A stretch of 64,000 nucleotides of DNA from Orthonyx spaldingii (lineage: Eukaryota > Chordata > Aves > Passeriformes > Orthonychidae), in NCBI GenBank assembly GCA_013397795.1, contig VZTJ01004048.1, positions 1 to 64,000 of the forward strand, in the 5' to 3' direction. Below, in pieces: positions 1-12,980 of this stretch (position 1 is its first letter; every line of letters begins with the position of its first letter). A program made the translations under genes and the position numbers. Below the pieces are notes generated by a model, which was not told the DNA's origin, made no database searches, and worked only from the letters and a program-made list of their open reading frames with translations.

Positions 1-924
1 CATGCAGAGCACTCTTTGGGGGTTTAGATTGGGTCTGGGTTTAGGTAGGACATATCAGAGCTCTCTGATCTGTCAGTCATTGTTATCCTTGTGTATGACC
101 AAAATAATAGCCTTTCCAGGCCATAAAGAAAATCATCACTGTTTTGACCACTGTGATTAAAGCACCTACATGAGCAAGGGAACAGACTTTTTCCAGCCTT
201 CCCAGTCCTGCATGGGGTAGTCCTGCTGCACATCTGTTGAACTTCTATACATTCTCCATTCTAGATGCTGTCTGGCTCATCTCCCCTTTCACTGATGTAG
301 GGCAAGCAGGTCTCACTTATGACAAGTATTTCCACCCAGGGTCAGGAAGTTATCGCACCAAGATTATTTTTCAAGCGAAAATTGATTTCTTCTTTTGGGG
401 GGAAGGAGGGTAAGGAGTGAGGAAAAAGAGAAGGCGCCAAAGAGACAGAGAATGATGGGCAGCTGGTAGATAAGGGAAGCAGTGAAGTGGAAATGAAAGC
501 TTCCATATCATTGCAAAGGGATAAATTCATGCACTGCACTAGGATGTCACAGGCTGTAATCATAAAAAGAATCAAAGATACATAATAGCACCATTACTGG
601 AAAATATGAGAAAGACTTGAAAGATAAGGTATCATCAAAACTCTCTTACACTGAATATTTTGCCTCTGTTTTGTGCAAAAATAGGCAGGGAAATTGTTCT
701 TTCTGCCCCCTATTATAGGCAAGTTATCACCCTTTCTCCACATATCCTCCAGTTTAAAGCACAAATAAAGTCAGTACCTTAGAAAAAACTATATGACAAA
801 TGAAGTCATAAAACACCATACCAAAGTCCAATATTAGAAGAACATTTAGGTTTTCAAGGCTGCAAGGCCAGCTGCAGGGAAATGACTGTGATAAAGTTGC
901 CCTTGGAGTTTTTACACCAGTAAC

Positions 925-953
925 CCTGTGCGTGCGTGTGCATGTGCATGTAC
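925..953. repeat. Short GTGC/TG-type simple repeat
   Basis: CTGTGCGTGCGTGTGCATGT followed by GCATGTAC is a small alternating purine-pyrimidine tract made of TGCG and TGCA steps. It includes two of the few CpG dinucleotides in this part of the window. Confidence 0.8.
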
Positions 954-1258
954 CCAATACAAACATAGATTTTCACTTCACTTGTTTTGTCAGAATCTTT
1001 ACCTCTTCCTTTGGAAGGATGGACACTGTGCAGCTGTGCAATGAACAGTGTACCTCTCCTGGTTTTCTTTCTAGCCTTATCAGAAAATGTATAGCCCGGT
1101 GTCTCATGCGGAGCCTGGTGAAATGCCTGCATCTGTCATCAGGAACGTCTCTGTAACCTTGAACATGTCCCAGGTCATGTCCTCTATTTTTATCCTGGGG
1201 GTTTCCGTCCTCCTTCCAGCACACGAGGCACCTTAAAGATCTGCATATGTGGGTCTGT

Positions 1259-1335
1259 TTTCCCCATTTTCCAGGTACAGAACTAAGAAGAGAGATAAAG
1301 CAACTTGCTCAGATCTGTCACAATTCAGCCAGAAA
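1259..1335 (-). mobile_element. MIR-like SINE fragment, reverse orientation
   Basis: 'TTTCCCCATTTTCCAGGTAC', then 'AGAACTAAGAAGAGAGATAA' and 'AGCAACTTGCTCAGATCTGT' read like the reverse complement of the MIR 3' and core part (tccccattttacagatgagg, then aaactgaggc..agagagattaa, then gtaacttgcccaaggtcac). The match ends soon after the 'cttgctcag' box. Confidence 0.6.
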
Positions 1336-3699
1336 GTTTAACAACTGAGAAAGATTTCAGCAAGTAATATGATTTTTTTTTTTAATGGAGATGCCTGTGA
1401 AGCACTTTCAGCAATGTCGAAAACTGTACATGTGGTACACATATATGTGCAACTCTGTGTGTATAGGTGTCTCTCTGTAATTATATATACACTACAAAAT
1501 CCTGGCAAGAGAGGCTTCTGGAATAGAGGACTGTTAATAAACAATATAAACCTGCAGCAAAAGTAGGAGATTATCCGTGTCCATAATCCTCCCACATGTA
1601 GCAAAATATGTGCTTGCACTGAGTGGATCTACTTTTCCACAGCAATAAAGCTTTTCTGTATTGACAGATTTAGTGAATTAGGCTTTAGCTGAAAGTTATT
1701 AAAACAGCTCTGACAGATTTACTAACTCCTGGGCTTCTTGTGGATGGACAGAAATGCTGAACAGGAATGAATCTTTCACTTCTGCTTCATTCCTTTCCAA
1801 AATCCAGATCTTTAAAGTAACTTTGGTCTCTGAATAAAAGTTATGTCTCTGATGGACTGATTTGTAAACCTCAGTGAAGATCTGTGGTATTCTTGGGGTC
1901 ACAAGAAGCTGAAACCAGAAATGCTTGGCAAGTAGTCCTTTCCTCACCAGTGATCCAGGGTCGCTTCCTGACTTTAAAGACTCCTCTGTGAAACAGTGCT
2001 AACAACCTGATGAAGAAGCCAGATGGCTGGCTGGGTCCCTCCAGCATTTTCTGGTTAAGGTAAGGATGAACCATGTCCTTGACTCTTCTTGCAGCTCGAG
2101 GTCTGCGTTTCCTCCCTGAAGGGATGGAGTCAAGAAGGGAAAGAAGCAGGATGGCTCCCATGTACCATCTGCAGTCAAGTCCTTAGGGCAGGAACTCCAG
2201 CAGAGCTGAGGATGCATGGTGTGGAGTTCAAGGTCAGTGGCCTAGGCAGCAAACAGGGTCTTAACCCTCAGGCATGGGAAAGGGCATTTCCATTTGAGGC
2301 TTTCACTGCTTCATGACTTCCCAGAGATATGAAACCAAGTGACACGGCAGACGTCGCCTGTGTCCCAGACATACCCTCAAGGCTCCACTTTGGTTTCTGT
2401 GAAATGCTAGTGCAAAAGACGAATGTTTCCCCTCAGCAAAAATCCTCTAACAGATAAATAGTGAGGAAACAGTTAACAGTGTAGAGAACAAAAGCCAGTG
2501 TTTTAGAAATTGGAGGCTAAATGACAGGTAAGGAGGATGTTTGAGTTCTACTATCTAGATTACAAACATGTCATCTAGAAATGTGGCCCACAGCTCACAT
2601 CATGAAAAGCAGTGTGGGTTTGGCAGTGAGTAGTTATAATTTCAGAAAGTTCAGCTCTCTATTCAGACTCAAAGACTTCCAGCAAGAATAAGACCTGGAA
2701 TAATGTCCCTGGCTGATGTATTGCAAGGTATTCTGGTGACAGTCCCTTGGGTGGCATTAAAGGGAATGTGTTTAATACCATGTGCTGCACACTGCTGTGG
2801 GTTGGGTGCATTTCCTTCATTATGCCTCTCATGAGGACATGTCACAAACAAGCAGGTGCCAGTGGGAAATGATCATGATGATTAATGCTGAAGTACTAAA
2901 CCAATAAGCCCAGGGGCAACAGGGATCCCTGTGTGGCTGGTGTTGCAGTTTGTCAGTGGAGCTGCAGGGCAGTGCTGTGGGAAGCATAATTTCTGGTACT
3001 CTGGAACACATTATAGCAGTGCAACTCTTTGTCATGGAGACTCAACTGAATTCTCCAAAGATCTCACGGTAAAATCATGTAAGATTGCTTCTGTGCCCCT
3101 GCCACCCATCTCGATTTCCTGCCCTCAAGAAAAGAGCGTGAGAAGTGCCAATCAATCACTGCTACTTCAATTTCTGTGAAGGTACCAAAAAGTGCCTTAT
3201 TTGTGCTAACCTCAACTGCCCTGCCCTAATACTGAAGCTGTAGTAGGAAAATCTGTAAATCCATGTCCTCATTCACTCTTCTGTTTCTCCCTGGGCTTGA
3301 CCGTTGGGATAAAATAATTAGTTGGGTTTTTTTCCACTGACCAAAGAAAGAGGACCCAAGTGTCTCCTAGAATAACCTGTCCCACAAGAGGATGCACAGG
3401 GACTGTATGGTCCAACCGAACAGGAGCACAACTGGCTACATTGCCATAGTGCTTTGAGTATGCCATAGAGATGTAGCAAATCGGAGAACCTGTACTATGC
3501 TGGAAGCAGAGGAGTAGTTTTATCTATGACTCCTCTCTCCTCCTTAATGCAGGTGTCTGCAGCTTTTATGATCCTCCCCACCCTATTGAGCAATTTGGGA
3601 TTTGCTGTATAACTATATATCATAATACTCTGTTCAGAATTTCTCACTCACTTCAAAAGAAATTCTGTCTGGAAAAAAAAGAGTCAGAGGGTTTGGTCA

Positions 3700-3712
3700 G
3701 AGAGAGAGAGAC

Positions 3713-3744
<32 letters not shown>
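3700..3744. repeat. AG dinucleotide microsatellite with AC interruptions
   Basis: The tract is nearly pure (AG)n, interrupted by two AC units at its 5' half, so that it reads as short (AGAGAC) steps followed by an uninterrupted AG run at 3,723-3,744. The purine strand is the plus strand. It is likely to vary in length between individuals. No gene is adjacent. Confidence 0.95.
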
Positions 3745-4044
3745 CATGAATTGCAATTATGTATCCCCCTAACTGCAACCCGCCCATAGACCAAAAGTGA
3801 TGCCTTTGAAAGCAAACTGCCTTCAATTTTTTTTATCACTTTTTAAACTAGAAGACCTTGCACACATGGTAAGAACTGCCAGCATCTCTGCACGGAAGGT
3901 TGTGTCAGCAGCACTGGTGTTATAAAGTCTCCTTTCCCCATGAGTCTACAGCTCAGCTGTGAAATTTCCTCCAGGCTCAAGCTTTTTTTTAAAGTGCTAG
4001 CTAGGAAGTGATTTAATTTTCATTGATTTTTACTATTTTTACAG

Positions 4045-4057
4045 TGTAAAGAGGAAG
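4045..4057 (+). other. Candidate 13-nt microexon (splice signals only)
   Basis: A T-rich tract (4,015-4,040) ends in TTTTTACAG, with its AG at 4,043-4,044. Thirteen bases later comes a perfect donor, AAG|GTAAGT, with the junction at 4,057/4,058. Both signals close to consensus and this close together are what a microexon looks like. The 13-base length would shift the frame, and the flanking exons are not known, so this could be chance. No protein product is proposed. Confidence 0.15.
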
Positions 4058-4626
4058 GTAAGTGTATGTAAATTATACTAAAAGGTAAAAAAAGAAAGGC
4101 ACATGCTTTTATTCAATTCACTTTGTTTTTCTCTCTTTCTCACACTTTGTAATATTTACATTTACAATAACATGCCACAGCAGTTGATCACATATAATGA
4201 GGTCCTATCTTCAATCTTCTGGTGAAAAAAAGATAAAAATCTGAAAGGCTAGGTCCAATTTTGATCTCATAGATCTGACTTCAAATATTTGACTTAGCAG
4301 GGGTTCTCTTGGTAAATGAAATCAGAACCAGAGTTTTCTGTCTTGCAGAAAGCATTGGCTCTCTTTTACGTAGCATATTTAACCTGCAGCCCTTAATTGG
4401 TCTAATGATTAAGTACCACATTATTTTTCAGACACCCAGGCTCTTACAGATAAATCTCAAAGAGACATTATTTGATTTAAAATCAGTATTAGTAATTTGA
4501 TGCCTAATGACTTGCTGTTAAGTTCCACTGGCACCGAGACAATACAGCCTACCTTGGTAACAAAGCATCAAATATGAGTGTATCATAGACTTTTAATTAT
4601 GATTATCAATCTTCTTTTCTATCTCG

Positions 4627-4639
4627 TTTTTTTTTTTTT
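4627..4639. repeat. Poly(T) run
   Basis: Thirteen consecutive T bases. Comparable runs occur at 1,373-1,383, 23,294-23,308, 38,273-38,284, 44,241-44,250 and 56,868-56,878. They could be reverse-strand poly(A) remnants or polypyrimidine tracts. Confidence 0.9.
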
Positions 4640-5194
4640 CTCTTGAGTCCACATGGTAATCTGTATGTTGCTCTCCAAATAATTGGACAAAATCAGGTCT
4701 CGTTCTAAGGAAAGTGCTGTAATTTTCCACAAGGTGAAGCATCTCAGAAATCCTGCAAAGCAAAATATTTTCCAGTGAGTCCTGGGGATTAAAAGACAAG
4801 ATGCGAAGCAGGATATTTCCTGGGTGTTTTGTGGATTTCTTCCTTTCTCTTTACCCTTCATTCTTTTCTTCTGGCCAACTGCTTTCTCTCCCAGTTGCAC
4901 TCACAGGTACTTTTCATAGAGAAAGAATAACTACAGATGTTAAAATTCATTGGTAAAATGTATGTGTATCAGAATAGCATTAATTTACATTTAACCAGTA
5001 GATGCTGCAAATTAGGAAGTGACTAAATGCAATATAAGAGTAAAAATCACGCATTATGAAACATACTCTTTTCATTTATTTGGACAGTTGTAGTTCAGTT
5101 TTTAATTATTAATGGTAATACTTCTCAATGTGCTAGTAAATGTGGTGCTTTATATTTAGTAAAAAATGAAGTCTTAGTAAAACATGAAGCCATT

Positions 5195-5280
5195 ATAGCA
5201 CTCAGCTGTTAATTATTGCTTAGGGATAAAGGGAAGATTACAAATTTTGTTCAGGTTAATGAAGCATGAATCAGCTGCTT
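5195..5280. other. Candidate conserved non-coding element
   Basis: The AT-rich, repeat-free text CAGCTGTTAATTATTGCTTA joins an E-box (CAGCTG) to a homeodomain-type TAATTA core, and a second CAGCTG lies at 5,271-5,276. Such compact clusters occur in developmental enhancers. Conservation could not be tested. Confidence 0.2.
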
Positions 5281-5500
5281 CCTACTGCAAGGAAGAGCTG
5301 AATATCTTATGTGCTACTGCAGATACTCTCATTCTGCAGTCTCTTTGTTTTTACACTGGCTTGAACATCAGCACCTGAAATCAAGCCTTCAGAGATGCAT
5401 TTCAGAACTGTGAAAGGCTGTTGATAGCAGGGAAAGGTCTGAATTGATCAAGCTTCCACAGAATTCAATGAGACTTCCTTGGAGATTTTGCAGTATCCAG

Positions 5501-8500
5501 GTCAGGACAGTGTAAGAGTCACTGGCATCACTTGTGCGGTTTGGAGAAGACGTGTGGATTGCCTGCATTGAATCCAGTCAGTTCTACCAGCAGGACTGCT
5601 AAAGCAGTATGCAACTGCCTCATCCACATTTGTGTGCAGCTATGGGGGATCGTGACCAACCATGAAGAGTTCTGTGAGGCGAAGCAACAATTTTGGATCC
5701 CCTCTGCTGACCCACTCATTCTTCAGGCAGTGGACAGAAAGGCTGGAGGGACACTCACTTTGCAATGCTATCTAAAGCTACCACAAAAGATTTTGAGTAC
5801 ACACCTAACTTGGCCACCTGCTTGGACTGGTTTTGCATACAGCCACTTTGACAGTACGATACAACATGCTACATTTTGTTTAGCTGGCAAGAGAGACCCT
5901 TTGGTTAATACAAACAATGAGTATTCAAAAATGCCTCTAAAAATAAATCTGCTGACTCACATGGCTGGTGCCTCTAGTCCTTTTTATTACCTTTTACAGG
6001 CATGAATGGGTTCTGACTTGCAGAATTACTGTAGAAACCAAGCATCATAAATACCAGCAGTCAAAAAATAGCTGTGCCCGCATAACACTCCTGGGTCTAC
6101 TTTTAAAAAACCCTCTAAAAATCATGGTAGATGTAATCAACAATTGTAAATGGGAGAGAATGCAAGTCCTAGTTGCAATTCCTTGATTGTCCCAACCAAA
6201 GAAGAACTTGGGCAGCAAATTTGGTCACAGCTTGCACAGTAAAAGACTTCTAATGCTCAGAGCTACTAACACTAAAACAAACCCTGAACTAATGCAAACT
6301 CTTTTAAGAAAGCACATGCTTATAAAAAGACACTTCCTCTTCGTGGAGACTCCATGAATGGGAACAAAACCTTGCATTCATTATATAGATTAGTAACAGT
6401 AAATAATTCAAGGTGCTCTAGTCTTGAGAGTTCATGTTAGAGGGAATGAATTCTGACCCTGCAGGAAGCTTCCTGGAATCTTACCTGGCAGTCTGGGTCT
6501 GGAGGCAAAAAAAGGTGAGGCCCTCTTCTCCCCCAGCACAAAGAGGTAGGTTAGGGTGGGTAGAAGGACCACCCTTCTGGAAAGTTTGGTGGGAACAGCT
6601 CTGTGCTTACCTCCATACAGTAGGGTTGCCTGCTATTAACAGGCACCTTTCAGCTCTTTGCTATTCTATGAAACCAGGCTGTTCATTGAAGGTTAAATAT
6701 TTCTTAGTATACTTATCTGGCACAGAAAGAAAGCTTAGCACAGGAGGTTTTGCCACAGGAAGGTTTACCCCCTGTTTACTCATGGTGTCTCTACTGGAAA
6801 AAGTTGGTCTCTTCACCTGAGTTGCTGGTAGTGAAGTTTGCACAGAAAGCCAAACCTGCTTTTCATTATTGGCATTGTTAGCTTGCAATATCACCACTAG
6901 ACTGTGGTCTGAATAGAAATAAAATAATTTTTTCCCCCAAATTTTCTGTATTTCTTTTTCCATGTAGAATTTAAGATATTTAGGGGAGGCAGTACCTCAG
7001 AAGAGAGGGTGTCATGTGAGATCGAGCAGCAATTGTTAAATATGTTAATTAATCATATCAGCTGGCATTTTCCTAATATTGTCCTGCTCTGTGAATGTGG
7101 TGTGAATGACATTTTCTACAGACAGAGGGATGCTATGAGAAAACCTGAACTGCAATGAGTGAGGCCCTTCAGGCCAGCCTGAACATGTAGCTGGGCCATA
7201 CCCCTCATGCATGGCAGGACTCTCACAAGCTGGCAGCATCCTTGTCCCATCACCTGAACAACCCTTGACCACCAAGGAGATGTGTAGCCCCTGAAGGCTG
7301 CATCTGCTCCAGCAGTGATTCTCACTGGGATTCCTGTAAAGGGTTTTGTTGCGGTTTTTGTACTGTGAAGAGTCAGCTCCTGCCTGGCCTCCGTCTTCTT
7401 CCTGCTTTTCTGCATTTGGGTATGCAGAAAACCAGTCCTTGTGATCTGGGACAGAGCTTAGAAAGCGACGATGGTGTGAGTCAAAACGAGGTGTTCCTGA
7501 ATTTCTGTATTTAATCTGGCCTCTCCAGGAACACCGCCTCTTGTACACCATGTGTCTGCCTTCTCCTGAGGATCACGGGGTCATGTTAGACAAAAACATG
7601 TTAGAATGGTACCTTTTCTGCCCTCTCCCCAGCAGCCATCTGGTAGCCATCAGTCATGGAGATGCAACGCATCTGGAACACACTCTTGAGTAATCATCTG
7701 GGGTGGCATTGCAAAGCTTTCCACAGGTTTGACAATATCCATCATCAGATAAAAGTCTGGCATCACTTTCTAAGTGAAAAGCAAAGTAAAACCTGAGTAA
7801 GAACACCTGTGTTGAACATGACTGTGATTACCAGACTACTTATGAATTCCTTGTGCCACGTGAAAGAGGTACTTCATGCATAGGTGAGACAGACTATGAA
7901 AAAAAAGAGACGTGACTCTGGTCTTATTCTATTTATGTACCCAAAGTATGACAGAGCATGGTTAGGACTTGCAGAATCCTAAAGATGGAAGCTGGCATTG
8001 CTAGCAGTGAATTTGCTGTGGGAGTCATTGCAGAGACTGCCTTCACAAATGAGAAAAGGTAGGGAAACATTTGTCTGGAATGTGTTCAGGAAGAGACACA
8101 ATGACAAAACAAGGTTTCTTCCCCCATCATTACCTCTGCCTCAGCTGAGTAGGCAGAGTGTTGTCTGTGCCGCCTGCCACTGGTGAGCAGAATCTAATTC
8201 ATCAGCCTCACTGCAGATGGTGCCATCCCCTGAGACCTCAGCCAGCTCATGATCCATGCTAGCATCCTCACAGGGAGAGGGGAGGGAAGCAGAGAGGCTG
8301 GGAGAAAACAGCCTCTGGGAGACTGGGGATGCCACGACCTGCTGCTGTACTGCTTTGCCTTGTCCCCACACAGCTGAAAAGGGCAAAGGCAATGATGCCA
8401 TTCCCAAAGACTGTGAGGGCAGTTGGGCTTTAAAATTAAAGTGAAATTTTAGACAGCTGTTGCTCTGCCTTCCTCAGAGCAAGTAGGTGCTCTGGTGAGG

Positions 8501-10000
8501 GAGCAGCAAGCCTAGGTGTTGTATCCACTTCTCATTTGCTAAAACTTCTTTCCTCTCTGGCAGCCCAGGCAGTGACTGCAACAGCACCTGGCTGTGGGAG
8601 AGCAAAGAATTTTGACTCCAGTAAACACTGGCCTATAGGATCTAGGACAGCAGTGGCCATGCTTCCAGTTGATGGTCTGGGCACTGCTTGGTGAGGCAGG
8701 CATTTCCCTTTCACACTTATGCTGTATCAAGGAAAGGCTTATCTTTTATTTGCCCTCAGAAGCAGGACTGCGAGTCAATAGATGTATTAGGAATAAATAC
8801 AGAAATAAACAGCAAAAGTAAACAGTGGAGACTGTTAGGCAGATTTCCACAGGCCTAATGCAACTGGCAGATTTCTGGGTGTTGCGGAAGGCTGGGGGCA
8901 TTGTGTAGGATCAGTTACTACCAAGGCTCTGCCATCCTGTCCAGAGAACACACTTCCTCAGGATACACACTGCTCATACTGTCCACAAAACTGAAATATG
9001 TATGAGCAAAGAAGTAGTTCCAAGTTTGCTTCCCTTATAAGCTCCCATGGGGAAAAAACCTGTGAAAAGAAAAGGAAGAAAGTTTCAAATAAGTTATTAC
9101 ATTTATGGGAGAAAAGGGCATGCCTCATCCTTGTAAAGAAATATTTCCTCCACTCCTTCCTTGCCTTTGAAAGGAATCAAATAGCTATTAAAAAGTATCT
9201 TCCTTTTAAAAAGGACAATGAACATTTTGATTAAAAGGAGCTTTTAAGTATTTATATGATTACCTCTTTTGTCCCTCTGGCAGCATCTGTCTTGTTGACT
9301 GCTCAGCATCTGGCATGTGCTGCCTCATGTCAAGAAGGCCCTGATTTCTCATTCAGACAGGGGGTGGATGAGAGAACAGACGTATGTATATATGGAGAGG
9401 CTTTTGCCAAAAGAATAGGGCCATTTCCCTGACTGCTACTGCTGCTGGTTGTTTGGCCACGGTACTGCTGGAACACAACACCCCTTTCTTCCCACTGCAG
9501 CATGCTGTGTGTACCAGATGGCTGGCTCGTCAGGGTCAGCTCTCCATCAGTGCTTCTGTGGGCAGTGTGGCCAGGTGGGGCATTTTAGGTCAGTATTCCC
9601 AAAATTTCATCTGCTTATGGAGGAGATGCCTTTTTTGCTCTTCCAGGCTTCCTTGTTTTTCCACAGGTCATGGCAGGACATCCAAAGCAGTCAACTTTGA
9701 CTTGGCAGTCAGTGTTTTCCCTCTCGGGGCAGCAGGCTGGAGCAGGTTGTCATGGGACGTTTGGGAAAATCCCAGCACTCTGTTTGATGTACTCACATCC
9801 ACCCTACACATGGCAGGAGATCTTTGAAATTTGCAGGATCAGCCTTATTTTGTGCATATTCATTTCTCTAAAACTATCTTTGGTAGCACAATCGATGACT
9901 CACACAAACATTAGTCATACTTTGCGCTGCATATAATTCCTTGCCTCGCAGTATTTCAAAGAGTGTTTCAAAGATGATTTAAAATATCCACAATCCATGA
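5501..10000. other. No gene recognised
   Basis: GC-richer patches lie at about 7,100-7,350, 8,130-8,400 and 9,430-9,780 in otherwise AT-rich text. The open frame at 5,532-6,005 (plus) starts at TTG and has no recognisable content; the one at 7,045-7,551 (minus) is listed separately. No repeat family was recognised. Confidence 0.65.
7045..7551 (-). other. Longest ATG-initiated open frame outside CR1, unassigned
   Basis: This 168-codon frame starts at a true ATG (reverse complement of 7,549-7,551) with G at +4. The first 60 or so residues are rich in charged and aromatic residues (for example FLSSVPDHKDWFSAYPN); the rest is low in pattern and cysteine-containing. No signal peptide, membrane span or known domain is visible. 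Local composition is GC-richer than the surroundings, which lengthens chance frames. An AG acceptor-like CTCAG lies just upstream on the minus strand. It may be a chance frame or a lineage-specific exon; I lean strongly to chance. Confidence 0.1.
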
Positions 10001-10039
10001 AAGATTAAGTGGAATAGGTCCATTTCAAATGTAGCTACT

Positions 10040-10135
10040 TAATGAAGGCTGGGAGAGCAGTGATTTGCCCAAGTGAGACAGAAGGCAACTGCCGTGGCTT
10101 GAGTCCTAAATCCCCAGTTGCTGAGTGATATGAAC
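10040..10135 (-). mobile_element. MIR-like SINE fragment, reverse orientation
   Basis: On the plus strand 'CAGTGATTTGCCCAAGTGAG', 'ACAGAAGGCAACTGCCGTGG' and 'CTTGAGTCCTAAATCCCCAG' follow the reverse complement of the MIR core (aagtgacttgcccaaggtca, then cacagc..gtggcagagc, then gattcgaaccc). The 'ttgccca' box and its spacing to the 'ttgagtcc' box are the main support. Confidence 0.6.
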
Positions 10136-12844
10136 ACTTCTTTTGCATTGAGTTTCTTCCTAATTTCATTTTAATATACATGTACCAGCAACCCTACTTA
10201 GAAGTCAGAAAAATAGTAACAGAAACTTTTTTGACTCCTACTCCATCATCCTCATGCTTATGCAGCATTGCTTCCAAATCGAGAACTGCCCTTTCTATGT
10301 GTTTTCCCTCTGCCAAATCCCCAAGTGAAGAAGTTGGTCATTGTGGGGTTGTACTTTCTTGAATTGCCCTTCAATATCTAGAGTACATTGTTTCATTAAT
10401 TCTCATTATTAAAGCCTTGCTTCTACTGGCTTCTTCAAGATTTGGAGAGAGCCCTGTTACATGCTGAAATACAATAGATTTTCTTATTCTGGGTAGGACA
10501 CAGGCTTTGACCTATAGCTGACTATAGGATCCCGGCGGCCTGAAGGAATGGACAACTAATGAGATAACAAGTAGAAGTATTTTGTCTGGCCACTACTGTG
10601 TAACTCCTCCATGTGACTGGGGACCCATGTAACTTAGTTGCATCTCTTGCAGTCCAACCTTTTTGAACTCTCTTTTACTTTCACACAACAGCCCAATTAA
10701 CAAGTAACATCCAGAGATGGTCTCTGAGCTTTGCATGTGACCCCTGTATGTGAAAGAAAATAGAAAGGAACTCTTGGAGGGTCCAGCTGGTGAAGGAACA
10801 AGTGACAAAGCTAATGCCTTTGGTGTCATTCACTGACTGTACTGTAGTGGATACTTCAGCTGGAGACTGGTGGGTTTTTTAACTGTAAGTTTGCAAGAAA
10901 GTTTAGGGCTTATTCCGTTTTATTATAGAGCAAAACTACTGAAAATATAAAGAAGAAAATCTTGGGTCAGACTTGAAAAACAGATTAAAATGAGGGAGAG
11001 TTGCTATTTTTTAGTATATCCTTGGTACTTTTTATTTAGTTTTGACTTTTTTTCTTTGTATAGCATACTCAGATCATGCTTTTTCACTCTTGTTTTCTGC
11101 ATGACTAGAAGCATAAAATTCAGTTCATATTAAAAAAAGGAAGGTGATATTCTCATTTGGTTTCAATGCCTAAGGCTTCAAGAAACAGAACATGCTGTGA
11201 GACGCCAGCATAACATACAAACAATTGGCAATATTGTATCAGTGATTTAGCCATCTCCTCTCATTTTACCTGCTGTATTAGAGCGCGGTGATCCACCCAT
11301 CAGAACAAATAGCACAGCTTGAAAACAAGTAACAAAGTGATTTTATTTTACTGAGGTGAGGAACAGACTCTCTCTTCAAATAATACACAGTCATTAGCCT
11401 TCCCTGCTGCAGTGCAACACAGGGAGGGATTACTTTTACCTCCTTTTACTCAATTCGAAATTAAGCATCTGACCTAAGTTAGTTGCCTAATTCTTTCTGC
11501 AGTCAATGGAGGTGGTGGCAGACAATGATTCATCCCACCTACCTATGTACCTGGAATAAAAGGGGATGAATCAGCCAGAGCTGCCTCCCTCCATTGCCGC
11601 TGGCTACAGAGGTGGTGCAGACACCAGTTCAGCTGAGAGACTTCACTTCTGGCCAGGTACATTTGGGTGAGGTGAAGCTCTTTGTGTGCTGGCTGAGGGG
11701 CCAGACTCCCCCTGGCTTATGGGAACACCTTCGTGGGATCCTTGAGTCTGGGTGTCTCCTCTGACTAAAGCAGAAGCAGAGGGAGCCGAGCCAACCCATT
11801 TGTTCACCTAATGTGTAAGCTGATGTGTCTCCCTGTGACACACTGGGCCAATTCCCTACATGTCTGGGAAAAAGAGCTGGCTCCTGAAACCAAATGCAAA
11901 ATAAGCTTGAGTGTATTTCCCAGGGGAAGCATAAGCCACCTGGGAGCAGAAGCCACATGAGGCTGTAGACAGAGAAGTACAGCACTGCTGATTAATACAG
12001 GCAAGCTGTCCCCACACCATCCAAGCCTGGAGGTCCTCAGTCACAAAGGATACCATCATCTTTAGCCTCTTGGACTCAGGCACAATGGGGGCAGTACTTG
12101 TGCTCTGTGATTGAACTGTAGCTACTCATTATGGAACTTATCCACAAAAACATAAACCTGTGTATTCCTGCTTTAAAAAAAACCCCAAACCTTAGTGCCT
12201 TTAAGTGGTTTTATTGTCCATATACACATCTAGAATATTTTTCTTTAAAAATCAAGGTATCATGTGACTAGATGTCTATCAGGTTATTGTGTATATTGCA
12301 TAATTAATGCTTTGTTCAGCAGCTTCAGATATCCTATGCATTCCGTATCCTGGAAAGCTAAAGAGACACACCTGGCTTGCATTCTGGTTATCCTTAATTA
12401 TTAGCTAAATAATATTCCTACCAAATCTGTACCCTGATGATGAGATTTACCAGTAACTCTCTTTGAGTAACTGCAATGAGATATCTGTGAGAACAGGTAC
12501 TTTTCTGGAACAAGGACATGTAACAGTACTAACTCTCTCTGCTCCTCTGTGTAGGAATCTGCTCCCCAGTTTTACATTTTGGTTGTCAGTGAACCTTGTT
12601 GTCTTCTCCCCTCCTGACATTTCAGAGTGTTTCAAGTTAACAGTAGTTTGCTCCATTTTACTAATGCAGCTGCTAACTGCACCTCTGGAGATTTCTTAGC
12701 CAAATACAAGGTAGACTTTTTTCAATTTCCATCACTCTTTAGATTGGAAGCAAGTTACTGAGTAAAGAGAACAACAGCAGGTAGGAAACAATATAAAACA
12801 GATCTTCAAAAAGATGCAGAGAATATAATGGAGAAGTCAAATAA
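10136..12844. other. No gene recognised
   Basis: Unique-looking sequence without a recognised repeat. A GC-richer patch at about 11,560-11,780 gives overlapping minus-strand frames that show no family features and only ordinary chance length. Confidence 0.65.
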
Positions 12845-12915
12845 AGTGGTTGAAGAGGTTAAGAGCTCTGAATCCAAGGACTAGGATTTGAGTTCTGGAA
12901 GAGAGAAATGCTGCC
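12845..12915 (+). mobile_element. MIR-like SINE fragment, tRNA-related 5' half
   Basis: 'AGTGGTTGAAGAGGTTAAGA' followed by 'GCTCTGAATCCAAGGACTAG' and 'GATTTGAGTTCTGGAAGAGA' resembles the 5' half of MIR (gtggttaagagc, then ctctggagcc, then gggtttgaatcc). The 'gatttgagttc' part corresponds to the tRNA B-box region. The 3' half is not visible downstream. Confidence 0.5.
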
Positions 12916-12980
12916 GAAGCACCCAATAGAGTAGATGCATTAAATTTCAGCAATCTACGGAACATCCAGAAAAAAAGTCA

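Larger units (their letters stand above)
1..5500. other. No gene recognised
   Basis: Both strands contain only short frames without recognisable family features. Besides the MIR-like piece at 1.3 kb, the AG microsatellite at 3.7 kb, the microexon-like signals at 4.05 kb and poly(T) runs, the sequence appears unique and AT-rich. CpG is sparse and there is no CpG island. Confidence 0.7.

Noticed and set aside
5532..6005. 157-codon plus-strand frame as a gene
   Set aside because: It begins at TTG, has no internal ATG until near its end, and the peptide shows no family, signal or membrane pattern. Length is compatible with chance.
6655..6680. CTATTCTATGAAACC as a CR1 octamer tail
   Set aside because: Only one octamer-like word is present, and the upstream sequence lacks the CCTTTCCAACC block that precedes real CR1 ends.
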